A stretch of DNA of 64,000 nucleotides from Sphingomonas endophytica. Its GTDB lineage: Bacteria; Pseudomonadota; Alphaproteobacteria; Sphingomonadales; Sphingomonadaceae. Shown piece after piece: positions 17,587 to 24,647 of the stretch. Each line of letters begins with the position of its first letter. Within the stretch, counting starts at the first letter, position 1. The position numbers were made by a program, and so were the translations under genes. Under the pieces are notes generated by a model. It was not told where the DNA came from and ran no database searches. It worked only from the letters and a program-made list of their open reading frames with translations. The stretch spans positions 1-64,000 of the forward strand of contig NZ_JACIJN010000013.1 in assembly GCF_014199415.1 (NCBI RefSeq), in the 5' to 3' direction.

Positions 17587-18022
17587 CGGCGCCCGCGGTC
17601 CGCGTGCGCTGCCTGGCGACCTTCGCCACCTTTCCGCGGCGTCCGGGCGACAGACCGAGCTGCGCTTCGAGCCGCTCGGCGGTGTTCTCCGCCTCGCGCA
17701 TCGCCTTGTAGTGGATCGACAGGCGCGCGATCGCCTTCGGATTGTCCTTCGCCGGCTCGTCGACGATCCCGCCGGCGCCGACCGCGACCGAGCAGCGGTC
17801 GTAGACCAGATAGGCCATCACCAGCCGTTGCAGCGCGTGGCCGTTCGACGACGACAAGATCTCGCGCGCGGTCATCTCGACGACCAGCCGCCGCCAGTGC
17901 CCGGCGGCGACGATCCGCTCGGCCGGGCTGTTGAGCAGCGCTGCCCAGTCCGGTTCGGAGACGATGCTCTGATCCACCGGCGGCACAACCGCTTTCGTGC
18001 GGGAGCGGGACGTTTTCGCCAT
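17561..18022 (-). CDS. Terminase small subunit, P27 family
   Basis: The 153-aa protein recognises phage DNA and brings it to the large subunit. SEPDWAALLNSPAERIVAAG and WRRLVVEMTAREILSSSNGH, then LQRLVMAYLVYDRCSVAVG, are the helical segments of P27-like small terminases (PF05119). A basic C-terminal tail (GRRGKVAKVARQRTRTAGAD) is present. It is followed at once by the large subunit, with 26 bases of overlap, and preceded by an HNH nuclease gene, a common partner for cos-type packaging. Confidence 0.9.
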   Translation of the reverse strand: MAKTSRSRTKAVVPPVDQSIVSEPDWAALLNSPAERIVAAGHWRRLVVEMTAREILSSSNGHALQRLVMAYLVYDRCSVAVGAGGIVDEPAKDNPKAIARLSIHYKAMREAENTAERLEAQLGLSPGRRGKVAKVARQRTRTAGADAFLGPQG

Positions 18023-18040
18023 CGACGACCCCCGATCTTT

Positions 18041-18439
18041 TTACTCTGAAAACCCTCCCGCAGCGTACGGAGGGTGGGCCCGGTGTCCGGCAAGGGGCGT
18101 CGGGCACTTTCGACCCCCCGGGGGCGCGCCAGGTGAACCCGCTTGGCTCCAGGCATGGTCAGCGCCGGTCGGGCGACCAGATGCGTTGACGCCGCGCTCT
18201 CCCGACCAAGTCTGATGCCCGAACTGCTCGGCGGTGACCTTGCGGCTATGCTCGGCGCACACGTTGCGGGTGTTGTCGTCCTCGTCGCTGCCACCGTGGG
18301 CGAGCGGCACGATGTGGTCGACGATCGTCGCCTCGGTCGTCCGCCCGTCGGCGAGGCACAGCTCGCAAAGGCCGTTGGTTCGTCGTAGGCGCCGCTGGCG
18401 CTGGCGCTGGCCAGCGCGCCCGCGGAGCCGCTGGGTCAG
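18041..18439 (-). CDS. Phage HNH endonuclease
   Basis: The HNH core is NGLCELCLADGRTTEATIVD followed by HIVPLAHGGSDEDDNTRNVC and AEHSRKVT: a Cys-x2-Cys pair, the Asp-His, the Asn and the final His. HNH proteins next to terS assist terminase cutting of cos ends in HK97-like phages. The start is uncertain. No ATG or GTG precedes the domain. The best choice is CTG 18,439, overlapping the previous stop as CTGA and giving LTQRLRGRAGQRQRQ and 132 aa; TTG 18,475 is the alternative. The last 60 residues are Gly/Pro-rich and not conserved in any family I know. Confidence 0.8.
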   Translation of the reverse strand: MTQRLRGRAGQRQRQRRLRRTNGLCELCLADGRTTEATIVDHIVPLAHGGSDEDDNTRNVCAEHSRKVTAEQFGHQTWSGERGVNASGRPTGADHAWSQAGSPGAPPGGRKCPTPLAGHRAHPPYAAGGFSE

Positions 18440-19080
18440 CCGACCGCTGCGATGTCGAGCGGGATCGCGCGCCAAGCCGCGTCGGGAGCGTCGCGCTCGT
18501 AGAACCGCACGTAGGAGCGAGAGCCAATCACCCGGATGCTCTCGCGAATGGCATTCATGGCGCGCTGCCAACGCTCGTCCGCAATCTCGACGCGCAGCAG
18601 CATGAACAGCTCGGCGCGGTTGATCTGGCCTTCCTTGTCGACCGAAAACACCCGGTTCACCAGCGCGCGCAGCTCGGCCCCGCTGCCCGCCGCCCACTCG
18701 GCCAGGCACTCGTCGATCAGCCCCTTCGCCGCCTGCAGCTCCGGCCCGAACTCGAGGATGTCGGACACCTGCACCTGCACCTTGCGACAGCCATCGTAGG
18801 ACGTGAGGGTGATGTTGCCCTTCTTGCCGCCGATCGCCGCATCATACTCCTGCGCCAGCAGCGCCTGAAACTCACCGACGCTGGTGAAGGCCATCTCCTT
18901 GAACCGCTTCAGCCGCGCCGACAGCGCCGCTGCCGTGTCGGTAGCCTTGCGCACCACTTCGTCCATCAGCAGGTCGGTGGCCTTCACCGCCGCCAGCGGC
19001 ACCAGCGCCCCCTTGGCGTCACGCAGGTAGGGCTGACCCGCAACGTCGATCGCAGCGGGATGCACACGCGGCGCGGTCAT
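18436..19080 (-). CDS. DUF3164 family phage protein
   Basis: The protein is 214 aa from ATG 19,080, coupled by ATGA to the small gene before it. LLMDEVVRKATDTAAALSAR and KRFKEMAFTSVGEFQALLAQ, followed by KGNITLTSYDGCRKVQVQVS, match DUF3164, known from Mu-like and other phages, where it belongs to the early region. The C-terminal RVIGSRSYVRFYERDAPDAA is also characteristic. Its biochemical role is unknown; recombination or DNA-binding roles have been proposed for relatives. Here it lies just upstream of the packaging genes. Confidence 0.85.
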   Translation of the reverse strand: MTAPRVHPAAIDVAGQPYLRDAKGALVPLAAVKATDLLMDEVVRKATDTAAALSARLKRFKEMAFTSVGEFQALLAQEYDAAIGGKKGNITLTSYDGCRKVQVQVSDILEFGPELQAAKGLIDECLAEWAAGSGAELRALVNRVFSVDKEGQINRAELFMLLRVEIADERWQRAMNAIRESIRVIGSRSYVRFYERDAPDAAWRAIPLDIAAVG

Positions 19081-19238
19081 GCGGCCACGCCCGGCTGAAC
19101 GGCCGCGACGATCGGCGCGACCGGCGTCGAGGCGACTGCAGGCAGCTGCGCCGCCCAGGCGCGCAGCGTGGCGAGCGGCACGCCGACCAGCGCGTTGCCG
19201 GGGTTCGGTGAAGCGAGGATGTCGGCCAGCGTCTTCAT
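19077..19238 (-). CDS. Small phage protein, 53 aa, unknown
   Basis: A short gene runs from ATG 19,238 to TGA 19,077. It overlaps the stop of the preceding gene by one base (TGATG) and the start of DUF3164 by four (ATGA). The protein begins MKTLADILASPNPGNALVGV and contains a helix LATLRAWAAQLPAV followed by a Val/Ala/Pro tail. The perfect double coupling supports it as real. No family is recognised. Confidence 0.6.
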   Translation of the reverse strand: MKTLADILASPNPGNALVGVPLATLRAWAAQLPAVASTPVAPIVAAVQPGVAA

Positions 19239-19519
19239 CAGAACATCGCACCCTTCCCGTCGGCGGTGACGAACAGCGGGGCCGCGCGCGGGGTCGGCGA
19301 GCGGAAGACCGCACGCAGCTCGCGCGCGATGGCAGTCGCCGTTTCCTCGAGCTCGTCGAAGTCGGCGGTGGATGTTGCCAGCCGCGCCCGGTGGATCAGC
19401 TCGTCGAAGCGCGGTGTGAAGCGTTCGAGCTGATCGGCCACGGTCGGGCGCGGCCGTAGCGCCGCGCAGGGGACGCGGCGCTGCTGCGCAGGGAGGCGGT
19501 TCACCGGGGGATGGGTCAT
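19238..19519 (-). CDS. Hypothetical phage protein, 93 aa
   Basis: It starts at ATG 19,519 after a clear GGAGG, which itself follows a hairpin with a U run. The stop overlaps the start of the next small gene (TGATG). The protein has an N-terminal basic stretch and a helical core FTPRFDELIHRARLATSTAD followed by FDELEETATAIARELRAVF. There is no membrane segment. It is not recognised as a member of a known family. It heads the early half of the leftward operon with two coupled genes. Confidence 0.65.
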   Translation of the reverse strand: MTHPPVNRLPAQQRRVPCAALRPRPTVADQLERFTPRFDELIHRARLATSTADFDELEETATAIARELRAVFRSPTPRAAPLFVTADGKGAMF

Positions 19520-19532
19520 GGCGACCTCCACG

Positions 19533-19564
19533 AAAAAGCCCGTTAGCGCGGTGGCGTAGCGGGC
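19533..19564 (-). terminator. Hairpin with U tract in front of the 93-aa early gene
   Basis: On the minus strand, GCCCG with the next three bases pairs with its complement across a 16-base internal segment to make an 8-bp stem (one G-U), followed by TTTTT. It lies directly before the ribosome-binding site of the gene starting at 19,519. It is less compact than the hairpins at 10,426 and 13,615 but has the same arrangement of hairpin, U run, ribosome-binding site and start. Confidence 0.55.
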
Positions 19565-19619
19565 TCCGGGCGCAGTTGTGGCGGGGTCGTTCGTGCCGTC
19601 GTCACGACCGTTTCGCACC

Positions 19620-19650
19620 GTGACCTTTGGGGCACTGCCCACAAGGTCAC
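19620..19650. repeat. 31-base near-perfect palindrome
   Basis: GTGACCTT at 19,620-19,627 is matched by AAGGTCAC at 19,643-19,650. Inside it, GGG and CCC extend the pairing with one- and two-base bulges around a GCACTG loop. It lies in the 137-base gap between two leftward early genes, upstream of another hairpin. It could be an operator, a protein-binding site for packaging or replication, or a transcription pause site. No copy was seen elsewhere in the window. Confidence 0.6.
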
Positions 19651-19656
19651 CCCCGG

Positions 19657-20271
19657 TCAGCGGGCACGCCCCCATTGGTCGAGCGCCTCGACCAGCAGCC
19701 GGCGCGCGCGGCGGTCGGACATGCGCCACCGCCGCGCCGCGGTGCCAAGCGCCATGCCGTCGACGATGATCGCCAGCATCATCGCGGCGAACGGCCCGAC
19801 GCGCGAGCGCCAATCGGTGTAGCGCCGCTCCAGAATGACCGCGGCGAGGCGCTCGGCCGCCGCAGCGTTCGCGCCGCCGCCCGAGCCGCGCGGCTCGAGC
19901 TTCGCGATGCGCACCGCCACGTCGGCGGTGATCCGCTCGTGCGCGGCGACGATCAGCTCGGCCGCAGCCGCCTGATGCGCGTCGATCGCGCCCGAGCGTT
20001 GCAGCCGCGCGAGCGTGCCGTCGATCTTCGCGGCGGCCGCGGCGCGGGCGTGCGTCTCGGGCGTGCCCTGCTTGTGCGACCAATCCTCGCGCAGCTGGAC
20101 GCGCTCCTCGATCCCCGGCGCGAGCCGGATCACAGGTGCCTTCGTCTTCTTCCGTTTGCTGGTCAGCTTTCGGCGCGGCCGCGGTGCGCCCAGCACGAGA
20201 TGCGTGATGCGCTGCTGTTCGCGCTCGGCGGTGCTAAAGGCGGGCAGCCCCGCCGCATTCCGATCCGTCAT
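19657..20271 (-). CDS. Hypothetical phage early protein, 204 aa
   Basis: The start is ATG 20,271 (MTDRNAAGLPAFSTAERE). The N-terminal 60 residues are very basic (RPRRKLTSKRKKTKAP). The middle is helical, with a region ITADVAVRIAKLEPRGSG. The C-terminal part RRWRMSDRRARRLLVEALDQ resembles a helix-turn-helix recognition unit. This may be a DNA-binding early regulator of the leftward operon, but the family is not recognised. It overlaps the preceding LexA-like gene by 38 bases. Confidence 0.65.
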   Translation of the reverse strand: MTDRNAAGLPAFSTAEREQQRITHLVLGAPRPRRKLTSKRKKTKAPVIRLAPGIEERVQLREDWSHKQGTPETHARAAAAAKIDGTLARLQRSGAIDAHQAAAAELIVAAHERITADVAVRIAKLEPRGSGGGANAAAAERLAAVILERRYTDWRSRVGPFAAMMLAIIVDGMALGTAARRWRMSDRRARRLLVEALDQWGRAR

Positions 20272-20644
20272 GATGCTCCCCGGCTGATTTGTCGGGGATC
20301 TGCGCAAGAATGGCGATGAGGGGCAGATGACCTTGAGGGCACGGCTCGCCCGCGCTGACGATCAGCCCTTCGCGCCGCAGCTCCTCGAGCACCAGCTCGC
20401 GCGCGAGCCCGGGGATGCTGATGCCGCGCTGCGCGCCTGGCACGCGCTCGATCGCCTTCACCGCGGCGAGCTGGTGGACCAGCGCCTTCGCGCGCGTCTT
20501 GCTGACCCCGAGCGCGAGGCGGATGTTCTCGATCGAAGGGCTATGGCCGTGGCGCACGATGTACGAACGAATGAAGTCATACGCTTCCTGTCGCCGGCCC
20601 GTGGGGCGGTCACATTCGACAGTCAACGCGATCGGAACGCCCAT
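20234..20644 (-). CDS. LexA-like winged-helix regulator without protease domain
   Basis: The protein is 136 aa from ATG 20,644; the frame is open to a TTG at 20,698, but no ribosome-binding site favours either. RRQEAYDFIRSYIVRHGHSP and IENIRLALGVSKTRAKALVH, then KAIERVPGAQRGISIPG, match the LexA DNA-binding domain almost end to end. The Ser/Lys protease domain of LexA is absent; the remaining 55 residues are unlike it. As first gene of the leftward operon it probably regulates the early promoter in the 172-base gap upstream. Target unknown. Confidence 0.75.
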   Translation of the reverse strand: MGVPIALTVECDRPTGRRQEAYDFIRSYIVRHGHSPSIENIRLALGVSKTRAKALVHQLAAVKAIERVPGAQRGISIPGLARELVLEELRREGLIVSAGEPCPQGHLPLIAILAQIPDKSAGEHHDGSECGGAARL

Positions 20645-20816
20645 GACCAGAGGATAGTAGAATTCGCGATAAGCTGAAAGTGAGGCGTAATGGACCAAGG
20701 CGGAGAAGCCCTCTGCCTCGTTGACATTTTGCCGTCAGATTTCGGTCCGATTTGCAACTAAGTACCCGTGCCGTTTCCGTACGTGAGTCCCTATTTTGAA
20801 GGCGATCCGAATGGGT

Positions 20817-23270
20817 TCAGATCGTGACAACGGTTTGCACTTGACCCATAGCCGCAACGCTTGCGCGTACCTCGGCGTATAGATCGGCCTCGGTTTGCTC
20901 CGCGTCGATCTCAACAACCAGTGCAAAGCGCGCCTTCGGTAGGGTGCTTTTAAGTAAAGTCTTATTTTTCCACCAACCAGCCACTGGATGAATAGCGATC
21001 AGGTTCCGGCGCGCGAGATCGGATGCTGCGCAAGTTAGTTCATCTATATGTAGGGAGCCCACGTCCCTCCTGACGCTTCCATAATTCCAGCTGTCATCCT
21101 CCTCACTCGTTAATCCTTCGACTGGATCTGCAAGCTTGCTGATACGAGCAAGAAATTGATCAGCCTTTTCGCCCGCGCGATTAAGCTTGAAGCGGAGGTT
21201 GTGCGAGGCGTAGCGATAGCGGGAACCTCGCGCTGCCTCGGAGGGATTTGGCGCAACAAATGAACTTAACGCAACACGAAGCGTCACACGCGCGCTGGCT
21301 AGCTTACGAAGCTCCTCGACCGGCCACGGAAGCTCAAAAAGCAACATCTCCTTGTGAACATCGCTTCCGGTCGCCTCTGAAAGGCCGTATGGAGTAATTT
21401 CATCTTGAACTATCAGAGTCAGCGCATTTGAGGCGCTGCGTCTAGCACGCGCTAAATCCGGTACGCCAAATCCATAGCGCCGGAATAAGGATGCGTACGC
21501 TCCTTTCAACGGACTTGTCGGCAAATGCGACTTCATTTGGTTAGTCCAGCGCGCTGAGCTGACGTACAAGGCACGAATAGTCTCAGGCCAGAGTTCGGGA
21601 TAGTCCGACCATAGCTGAGTGATTTGGCGCGCAGCTAAAGCTGCCGCGGCGCTCGTGTCCCCAAATAAGCTAAATGATCTAAGCGGGTACCGGTGACTTG
21701 TCGTTAGTAGCGACAGAGCGCTATGCGACATCGGCGGCTTACCAGAGGTCCAATTACCACCCTCCATCACGATATCGGGCTTGAGCGGCCACTGCGACGA
21801 CCACGAGGCCGTGCGAGAAACTGGCGAAAGATCCCCAAAGGGCGCTAAAGGGGTGTCCTTTTCACCGGCGGGCATGAACGTTTTCTCGGTGAATGCGCCC
21901 ACACATATGGCGTTCCACGCTTGCGCGGGTGATTCAAGTTCACTGTCGGCGTGATCGCATACATCCAGGTAGTGCTTGGTGCCGAACCTGCTGGCGTCAT
22001 TATTACCAGCCGAATTAAGGATTAGCCGTTTATTGCCTTGAAGGCCCGAGACTCCGGCGGCGAGCTGATCAATTTCAGTGGACCAAGAGGTTGGTGCGCC
22101 ATCATGAGGCATATCATCGCTGGTAGTTGTTGCGAACGCAAAGGTTCTACGTCTAGCGGTCACTTCGACAGCATTTACACCGTCTCGAGTTACAGCTCCC
22201 AATAAATAATGCGGATTGAAGTCTGCATCAGGGAATATCTTAACCGACTCCAATCGGTAATTGATAGATATCGGAAGAGTATCTTGAAGCCGTGAGGTAA
22301 GATCACCAAAAACAGCGAGCCCGGCAAGCGCCGTTCCGTGTCCCTTGATGTCCTCCAAGGCCCAAGCCGGATTTGCCGCATGCCGATCGCCTGGCGCGAG
22401 CAGCGGTTGAACGAGAGGATGAGCTCTACTGACGCCGGTGTCCATCAATGTGAGGAAACCAGTATCCGCTTCACCGGGCCAATTTGTGCGCCGCGCTAGG
22501 TCAGTTACCCAATCGGCCTGATCGACGGCTTCGAGTTCGTCGAAATAGGCCGCGGTGACAGAAGGTGCCGCCAGAGCGCGCACTGCGCCTGTTCGCCGCA
22601 CCGCAAGTGCAAGCTGTTCGCGCGACGCTTCACCGATTACGACGGTGTCTTCGGGGAATAGAAGGCGGTCGGCACCAATGACGACGCCGTCCTGCGTCGC
22701 TCGGGAAATGAAGGTTTCCACGAGTTCTGGCGCGAGCCAAATTTCCCAGTAAGCGCGAACTCCATTTTCAGGGAATTTGCTGTGCGGACCTCGCCAGAGT
22801 GCCCGTAAGCCGGCCTCTACGATCATGGCTAGGCTTTGCACTAGGTCAGCGTTCTTGGGCCGTCCGGGAGTGACTACACCATTTTTCTCCCTGTCAGGCG
22901 TGTCATCGGTGGCGAACTGCTCAACCTTTTTTCGGAGCTTCTCAATGCCTTTCGCGGTTGCAAATACCGTGGCAACTTCAGAAGGTATTTCGCTATCAAG
23001 TGCCCGGGCGACGCGGAGTAGTTCAATCCCGCTCGAGTCGAGGCTATCCCGCTTAAGCTTTTCGCCAGCCCGACTCTCGATTTGTAGGTAGAGGCCGGGA
23101 GATGCTGCAGAGACGGCTGGTAAAGCGTCAATGGCACCTAGAAGAGCTTGGGCATGTGCCGCGCGATCGCGAACGTCACTCGATGACTTCCCGCCGCCGC
23201 CTACTTTTGACCGGAATGGACGAGACGCGCCGATTCCCTGCAGAACGAAGTGAGGTAGGTCGCGTGCCAT
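20817..23270 (-). CDS. ietS: Subtilisin-like serine protease of an IetAS-type defence system
   Basis: The 817-aa protein starts at ATG 23,270. It has the N-terminal segment MARDLPHFVLQGIGASRPFR with GGGG and RDRAAHAQALL, typical of the S8 proteases paired with AAA ATPases. The catalytic triad is visible: Asp277 in LTLMDTGVSRAHP, His311 in IKGHGTALAG and Ser540 in LFGDTSAAAALAA, with Asn423 in NSAGNND for the oxyanion hole. There is no signal peptide, so it acts in the cytoplasm. It overlaps the ATPase gene by 95 bases. ATPase plus subtilase is the composition of IetAS, reported as anti-phage. Base composition is visibly more AT-rich than its neighbours, suggesting transfer. The substrate is unknown. 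Confidence 0.9.
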   Translation of the reverse strand: MARDLPHFVLQGIGASRPFRSKVGGGGKSSSDVRDRAAHAQALLGAIDALPAVSAASPGLYLQIESRAGEKLKRDSLDSSGIELLRVARALDSEIPSEVATVFATAKGIEKLRKKVEQFATDDTPDREKNGVVTPGRPKNADLVQSLAMIVEAGLRALWRGPHSKFPENGVRAYWEIWLAPELVETFISRATQDGVVIGADRLLFPEDTVVIGEASREQLALAVRRTGAVRALAAPSVTAAYFDELEAVDQADWVTDLARRTNWPGEADTGFLTLMDTGVSRAHPLVQPLLAPGDRHAANPAWALEDIKGHGTALAGLAVFGDLTSRLQDTLPISINYRLESVKIFPDADFNPHYLLGAVTRDGVNAVEVTARRRTFAFATTTSDDMPHDGAPTSWSTEIDQLAAGVSGLQGNKRLILNSAGNNDASRFGTKHYLDVCDHADSELESPAQAWNAICVGAFTEKTFMPAGEKDTPLAPFGDLSPVSRTASWSSQWPLKPDIVMEGGNWTSGKPPMSHSALSLLTTSHRYPLRSFSLFGDTSAAAALAARQITQLWSDYPELWPETIRALYVSSARWTNQMKSHLPTSPLKGAYASLFRRYGFGVPDLARARRSASNALTLIVQDEITPYGLSEATGSDVHKEMLLFELPWPVEELRKLASARVTLRVALSSFVAPNPSEAARGSRYRYASHNLRFKLNRAGEKADQFLARISKLADPVEGLTSEEDDSWNYGSVRRDVGSLHIDELTCAASDLARRNLIAIHPVAGWWKNKTLLKSTLPKARFALVVEIDAEQTEADLYAEVRASVAAMGQVQTVVTI

Positions 23271-24255
23271 CAACGCCTCTTCCTAATCCCTGCAACGAGC
23301 GGCGGCGTTCCAGCGACCCCAACAAGTCAGTTGTTGTAATCTGTTCGCAATCCCCAAGGACCGCCCTCCGCGCCGCATCCTCTGCGGCTGCCACTACATC
23401 TGCTGTTGACAGACCAATTGCGCAATCCGTCACCTTCTTCCACGATAAATTCGTGGTTTGAAACCCGATCAGCCGTCGCTCTAATGCCTGCCTGATTGAA
23501 GCCTCGTCAGGTAATTCGTACGATAGGACGAGGTCGAACCGTCGCAGTACCGCGCGATCAAGAATTTCTGCGAGATTGGTTGTAGCGATGACAAGGGATG
23601 GCCCAGAGTCCTCGTCAAGAAACTGCAGAAATGAATTTAGTACGCGGCGCGCCTCTCCGACGTCGTTTCCGTCGCCACGGGCGGCTGCAAGGGCATCAAT
23701 CTCGTCAAATAAATAGACGCCGCGAGTCGTTTTAATTGATTCGAATACGAGTTTCAGCTTCTGAGCCGTCTCGCCCATGAATTTGGTGATGAGCCCATGC
23801 AACATCACGGTAAAAAGGGGAAATTTCAGCTCGCCTGCTAACCCGTGCGCGCTCAGTGTCTTGCCTGTGCCAGGAGGTCCGGACAGCAAGATGCGGCGTC
23901 GGGGTCTTAGTCCTTTGCTCTCGAGCTTTTCGCGGAGCTTCTGCTCAACAACAATGTGAGCAAGCTCATCCTCAATAAGCTCCGGCAGAATAACGTCTTT
24001 TAGCCGCTCAGAGGGATATGAAGCCGCTAAAAATTGCGCCAAGTCACCCCGTGGGGCGGAAATCGGGGTTAGGTTAGAGAGAGGCTTTGTCGGACGTTGA
24101 CCGGCTTCGGCCCACAGGCGCAGTTGCTCTGCTAAGCGGGTATGCCCCTTCTGGTCCTCGGCCGCAGACAACTGCATCGCAAGATCGAAAAAACGATCGG
24201 CATCGCCTTCGGCGTGGCTCTTGATGAGCCCGATCAGTTGTTGCGCAGATGCCAT
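23176..24255 (-). CDS. ietA: AAA ATPase of an IetAS-type defence system
   Basis: The 359-aa protein is taken from ATG 24,255; ATG 24,264 and GTG 24,279 in the same frame are alternatives. Residues 1-60 are helical. The AAA core has Walker A LLSGPPGTGKTLSAHG (126-133), Walker B YLFDEID (181-187), sensor 1 VIATTNLAEI and the arginine finger region RAVLRRFDLVL. This is the FtsH/SpoVK-like class that accompanies subtilases in IetAS. The ATPase probably senses infection or unfolds targets for the protease. The start codon of ietS lies inside its 3' end, which ties their expression together. Confidence 0.9.
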   Translation of the reverse strand: MASAQQLIGLIKSHAEGDADRFFDLAMQLSAAEDQKGHTRLAEQLRLWAEAGQRPTKPLSNLTPISAPRGDLAQFLAASYPSERLKDVILPELIEDELAHIVVEQKLREKLESKGLRPRRRILLSGPPGTGKTLSAHGLAGELKFPLFTVMLHGLITKFMGETAQKLKLVFESIKTTRGVYLFDEIDALAAARGDGNDVGEARRVLNSFLQFLDEDSGPSLVIATTNLAEILDRAVLRRFDLVLSYELPDEASIRQALERRLIGFQTTNLSWKKVTDCAIGLSTADVVAAAEDAARRAVLGDCEQITTTDLLGSLERRRSLQGLGRGVDGTRPTSLRSAGNRRVSSIPVKSRRRREVIE

Positions 24256-24647
24256 AACCACCATGTATCGCGGGAACACCGCAGATACACCCCCCTCTTG
24301 CCCGCCTGTAACCTAATCTCGACTAAATTATGAGGAAAATCGCAAATCGCGACCAACTTGCTCAGCAGAAACCGGCCGCCGCAAGCCATCTCGTTCATGG
24401 CCCCACATGACGGGACAGAGGCGGAGGCGTCCTCCGCCCCGGTCAGCTCTTCTCCTCAGGCGAGAAGGCGAACCAAAGCGATCGCACCCGCGTAATACCC
24501 GCCGTTCGGTGTTCCCGTTCACCGCCACCCGCCCCGTATCAGCGCGAGTACCGGTTCCACCTGACCGCAGTGCCGGCCGCTATCGCGTCTCAGGGCAGCG
24601 ATCGATCATTCTCAGCTCGATCGTCTGTAGGAGTAGCGCCGATCCTC
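24256..24647. other. Non-coding gap upstream of the ietAS operon
   Basis: These 392 bases separate the CHASE2-EAL gene end from the ietA start. I see no convincing gene. The part next to ietA is AT-rich (around 24,310-24,350) and is the likely promoter of ietAS. Two hairpins occur: an 8-bp stem at 24,420-24,438 and a 6-bp stem at 24,449-24,467. Neither is followed by a U run, so they are not simple terminators. The remainder looks like decayed sequence. Confidence 0.5.

Noticed and set aside
1..20644. Gene transfer agent cluster instead of a prophage
   Set aside because: Several proteins (gp10-like, rcc01693-like, tail tube) resemble GTA components, but there is also an integrase with attachment site, a CI/Cro-like switch, P27 small terminase with HNH and DUF3164, none of which belong to the core GTA cluster.
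20721..20750. TTGACA at 20,721 as a plus-strand promoter
   Set aside because: No fitting -10 hexamer follows at 16-18 bases and there is no rightward gene for it to drive.
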